From assembly GCA_018398765.1 (NCBI GenBank), contig JAHBMJ010000709.1, positions 57,979 through 75,478 on the forward strand: a DNA stretch of 17,500 nt. The letters are read 5' to 3'. The translations under genes were made by a program, and so were the position numbers. Position 1 is the first letter of the stretch, and each line of letters opens with the position of its first letter. The notes under the pieces were generated by a model, which did not search any database, was not told the DNA's origin, and worked only from the letters and a program-made list of their open reading frames with translations. Below are positions 17,081-17,500 of the stretch, piece after piece. The stretch comes from Chromera velia (lineage: Eukaryota; Sar; Chromeraceae).

Positions 17081-17500
17081 GAGAACAATCTCTTTGCATG
17101 GAAGTCTAAACGGATTAAGAGAGTCTTGAATTCTAGTACATCTTCTGAACTGTGTGTACAGCATAAGACAGTGAAGAAAGAGTATGCGTGGAAGTCGTTT
17201 GCTAAGGCTCTGTGGCAGAAGAAGGTCTCAATCGAATTCATGACTAACTCTGCTCCTTTAATGGAACAGTTGGAGACAGGAGAGGTAAGATCTAAGCCTC
17301 GTCTTCAAGATATGCTTCGGTTTGTTTGGCAGGAACTTAGGGCAATGAGAGCAAAAACATTGTGGTGCCCGACCGACGTCATGCGTGCGGACAGACAGAC
17401 AAAACTTAAGCTCTCAAAAGACAGGAGAACTCAGTACGTCCCTCGTGATCGATCGACTGCTGTCAAATCAGGTGCAAGACGGAAAGTCATTGATTTTGTA
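17081..17500 (+). pseudogene. Copia RNase H, remainder after the TGA, continuing off window
   Basis: The frame past TGA 17078 stays open to the window end. It contains FAWKSKRIKRV and SSTSSEL, which match the copia W-SK-Q and SSTEAEY blocks and keep the second acidic residue. MRADRQTKL near 17385-17411 matches the terminal AD-LTK block. At 17246 the codon is AAC (TNSAPL) where the family normally has an Asp, so a metal-binding residue appears to be lost. The 3' LTR would lie to the right. Confidence 0.75.

Larger units (their letters stand above)
11950..17500 (+). mobile_element. Ty1/copia LTR retrotransposon, degenerate, right end off window
   Basis: Domains run in the order gag-like ORF, Cys/His knuckles, DTG protease, HHCC plus DDE integrase, reverse transcriptase with HVDD, and RNase H. 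Integrase before RT is the copia order and excludes Ty3/gypsy. Coding potential starts by about 11950. The element is broken by in-frame stops at 12067, 12139, 13642, 14224, 15161 and 17078, by frame changes at about 13480-13508 and at the G7 run 14675-14681, and by a MITE insertion at 12800-13130. It is therefore very probably non-autonomous in this copy. LTRs, PBS and polypurine tract were not established. Several breaks lie near G-runs, where assembly error is a possible alternative for the frame changes but not for the stops. Confidence 0.85.

Overview
This is nuclear DNA from a plastid-bearing eukaryotic microbe. There are spliced genes with canonical GT-AG introns, a plastid lipid-associated (PAP/fibrillin) protein gene, the 5' end of a gene for the dynein regulator LIS1, long satellite arrays, and a decayed Ty1/copia retrotransposon. 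LIS1 next to a plastid PAP gene argues against a land plant, because plants lack LIS1. An alveolate alga such as a chromerid is a reasonable guess, but nothing in the window proves the taxon.

Layout. At 1-1081 on the minus strand are the first two recognisable coding exons of a LIS1 gene; the rest lies beyond the left edge. An 870-bp intergenic stretch separates it from a divergently transcribed gene at 1954-4749 (+). That gene has three exons and encodes about 496 residues with two tandem PAP/fibrillin domains. Its first intron is full of microsatellites and ends in a TGCC repeat that serves as the pyrimidine tract of the acceptor. Positions 4850-5700 hold an AT-rich, organelle-like patch with small GC-rich hairpins placed between copies of an 11-bp motif.

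About 4 kb (6.0-10.0 kb) is mostly satellite DNA. A roughly 30-bp family flanks a core made of two related families. One is a higher-order array of roughly 52-56-bp monomers grouped in trimers and dimers. The other is a dimer array with an exact 104-bp period over five copies. A possible small spliced gene with a low-complexity product and a C-terminal AT-hook lies at about 10.3-11.2 kb.

From about 11.95 kb to the right edge runs a Ty1/copia element in the order gag, zinc knuckle, protease, integrase, reverse transcriptase, RNase H. Integrase lies before RT, which is diagnostic of copia. It is broken by in-frame stops, frame changes near G-runs, and a 331-bp inverted-repeat (MITE-like) transposon in gag. 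Removing the transposon and one 4-bp target duplication rejoins the gag frame. The two 144-bp arms of the MITE differ at only six positions, and all six are C/T transitions at CpG. The right end of the retrotransposon lies outside the window, and no LTR could be proven.
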